Of a DNA stretch of 7,283 nt, positions 6,326-7,283 are shown piece by piece. The stretch is taken from positions 1-7,283 of the forward strand of contig JAVBQU010000148.1 of assembly GCA_031548675.1 (NCBI GenBank). The letters run 5' to 3'. Both the position numbers and the translations under genes were made by a program. The notes below the pieces were generated by a model. The model saw only the letters and a program-made list of their open reading frames with translations, had not been told where the DNA came from and searched no databases. The stretch is from JAVBQU01 sp031548675 (lineage in GTDB: Bacteria > Bacteroidota > Bacteroidia > Bacteroidales > P3). Each line of letters starts with the position of its first letter. Within the stretch, counting starts at the first letter, position 1.

Positions 6326-7084
6326 TTAGTGTGCATGAGGTATAAGAAACGCAATTACAACCCCAAATATTACAACGATAAACTTCCAAATGTTATATTT
6401 ATGATTTTCGCTCATTTCAAATAATACAGAGGTGGATACATGCAAAAAGATACCCACTACAATTGCCATAATAATTTGATAATAATGAGATAGTTCATGT
6501 ATTATATTTTGAGACAGCAGCAGCGAAATTACAGAGCCCAGCGGAGTCATACAGGCAAAAATCAGAAGTAGTAAAAAGATTCTGTTTTTTTTCATACCCG
6601 ACAATGCAAAAGTACTTGCCAGCATAATGGATATGGGAATATTATGGATTACAATACCGGCAGCCAGGGTTTGCTGTACACTGTCTTGTGCATCGATAAT
6701 AGGCATACCTTCTAAAAACGAATGAACACACAAGCCGAACATCAAAGCAAAAGGAGTAACTACAGACGTTTTTTCATGTGTATGGGTATGCCCGTGTTCT
6801 ATCCCTTTAGTCAGCAGCTCTAAAACCATCTGCAACAGAAAACCTGCAATAACAAACAATCCGATATTTAGCACAGAGGTATGTCCGCATTCGTCGGCTG
6901 CATGGCTGTGAGAGCCATAAATTTCGGGCAGAATATTGAGAAAACTAATTGATAGCAGAAATGAACCGCTGAAAGCCGCAATTAATTTCAGGAGTCTGTC
7001 ATGCTCATGTTTGATGAAAAATATAGAAGATGCACTAAGCAAGATAACAGCTACAATGATAAAGTAAAGTAAAGCCAAGTGCAT
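6326..7084 (-). CDS. ZIP-family divalent metal transporter
   Basis: The 252-residue inner-membrane protein probably imports Zn2+ or another divalent metal into the cytoplasm. It has about eight helices, at roughly 4-23, 32-52, 72-92, 109-128, 138-160, 168-191, 203-223 and 232-249. The metal-site helices are recognisable: VHSFLEGMPI (120-129) gives H121 and E125, and IVIHNIPISIM (144-154) gives H147 with the conserved proline P150. The loop between helices 3 and 4 is histidine-rich (EHGHTHTHE, 96-104), as is common for metal sensing or capture in the family. Another histidine cluster, GSHSHAADECGH (57-68), lies in the loop after helix 2. The second acidic residue usual in helix 5 (HxxPEG) is absent here (HNIPIS). 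The ATG at 7084 lies 34 bp after the preceding gene's stop, and the stop is 15 bp from the antiporter start. Metal specificity is not determinable. Confidence 0.92.
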   Translation of the reverse strand: MHLALLYFIIVAVILLSASSIFFIKHEHDRLLKLIAAFSGSFLLSISFLNILPEIYGSHSHAADECGHTSVLNIGLFVIAGFLLQMVLELLTKGIEHGHTHTHEKTSVVTPFALMFGLCVHSFLEGMPIIDAQDSVQQTLAAGIVIHNIPISIMLASTFALSGMKKNRIFLLLLIFACMTPLGSVISLLLSQNIIHELSHYYQIIMAIVVGIFLHVSTSVLFEMSENHKYNIWKFIVVIFGVVIAFLIPHAH

Positions 7085-7118
7085 GATGGTTAAGATTATA
7101 ATTTTGTATATCTAAATT

Positions 7119-7283
7119 TTATTTTTGTAGCACAACCCATTCCAAAAACTCTGTTATAACCTCATTCCAGTGAGGTTTTTCATGATTTACAGCTCCTGTA
7201 TTATCCATTTCAAAATAATTGTGCTCTAACCCGAATTTTCGTTTTATCGTTAAATTGGTTTTATGGTTACTGATAAAAACCAA
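7119..7283 (-). CDS. C-terminal fragment of an unassigned protein, possibly an alpha/beta hydrolase
   Basis: An open frame enters from the right edge and ends in TAA at 7119-7121, giving 54 residues. They start LVFISNHKTNLTIKRKF, continue GLEHNYFEMDN, and end WNEVITEFLEWVVLQK. The EHNYF segment followed by about 25 residues and an amphipathic final helix (NEVITEFLEWVV) resembles the end of alpha/beta-hydrolase fold enzymes, where the catalytic histidine precedes a last helix. The match is by general pattern only and the fragment is short. Codon use and stop placement are consistent with a real gene in the same direction as its neighbours, 34 bp upstream of the ZIP gene. Most of the protein lies outside the window. 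Confidence 0.5.
   Translation of the reverse strand: MVFISNHKTNLTIKRKFGLEHNYFEMDNTGAVNHEKPHWNEVITEFLEWVVLQK
7158..7180 (+). terminator. Terminator-like hairpin inside the 3' end of the partial gene
   Basis: On the plus strand AACCTCA (7158-7164) and TGAGGTT (7171-7177) form a perfect 7-bp stem. A six-base loop separates them (TTCCAG, closable by one extra T-G pair), and five T's follow at 7176-7180. This is the shape of a weak intrinsic terminator for rightward transcripts. It lies within the minus-strand coding region and no plus-strand gene feeds into it, so it may be chance or may limit antisense transcription. Confidence 0.25.

Noticed and set aside
5841..6329. Plus-strand open frame of 162 codons, and a smaller one at 5957-6169
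   Set aside because: The longest antisense frame in the window, but it is opposite conserved antiporter motifs. Its product is the basic, proline- and serine-rich type often produced opposite membrane proteins.
7061..7074. AAAGT repeated in tandem near the start of the ZIP gene
   Set aside because: Only two full copies plus a partial one, inside coding sequence for the first membrane helix. Too short to call a repeat locus.
1..7283. CRISPR arrays, tRNA or rRNA genes, insertion sequences, integrases, defence or toxin-antitoxin genes
   Set aside because: None seen: no spaced direct repeats, no terminal inverted repeats, no transposase motifs, and the window is filled by ordinary co-directional genes.

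Overview
The window looks like an ordinary, gene-dense stretch of chromosome from a member of the Bacteroidota, most likely the order Bacteroidales. The reasons are the low GC content, A/T-rich gene leaders without Shine-Dalgarno sequences, one perfect match to the Bacteroides-type -7 promoter element (TAnnTTTG), and protein wording typical of that order in PanB, the RluA-family enzyme and the MFS carrier. This placement is inference, because no rRNA or marker gene is present.

All supported genes lie on the minus strand, so transcription runs from the right edge to the left. In that order they are: the last 54 codons of a gene that may be an alpha/beta hydrolase (7119-7283); a ZIP-family metal transporter (6326-7084); a CPA2-type cation:proton antiporter (5081-6310); a large membrane glycosyltransferase with an unusual fused C-terminus (3047-5005); an EamA/DMT-family permease (2041-2997); panB, for the first step of pantothenate synthesis (1211-2032); an RluA-family RNA pseudouridine synthase (461-1168); and the first 128 codons of an MFS transporter (2-385). 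Gaps are only 8 to 75 bp. No terminator is visible between genes, so much of the window could be read as one or a few operons. The MFS gene has its own apparent promoter.

The genes serve housekeeping roles: divalent metal uptake and monovalent cation/pH balance (ZIP plus antiporter), surface glycan assembly (glycosyltransferase), coenzyme A precursor synthesis (panB), RNA modification, and small-molecule transport. No mobile element, CRISPR array, RNA gene, integrase or defence gene is present. I see no undescribed multi-gene system. The item most worth a second look is the 652-residue glycosyltransferase. A family 2 catalytic domain is joined to what looks like a complete large polyprenyl-phosphate glycosyl-1-phosphate transferase scaffold: four membrane helices, a Rossmann-like domain, a re-entrant helix and a C-terminal tail. 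The segment that normally carries that enzyme's catalytic residues appears to be missing.
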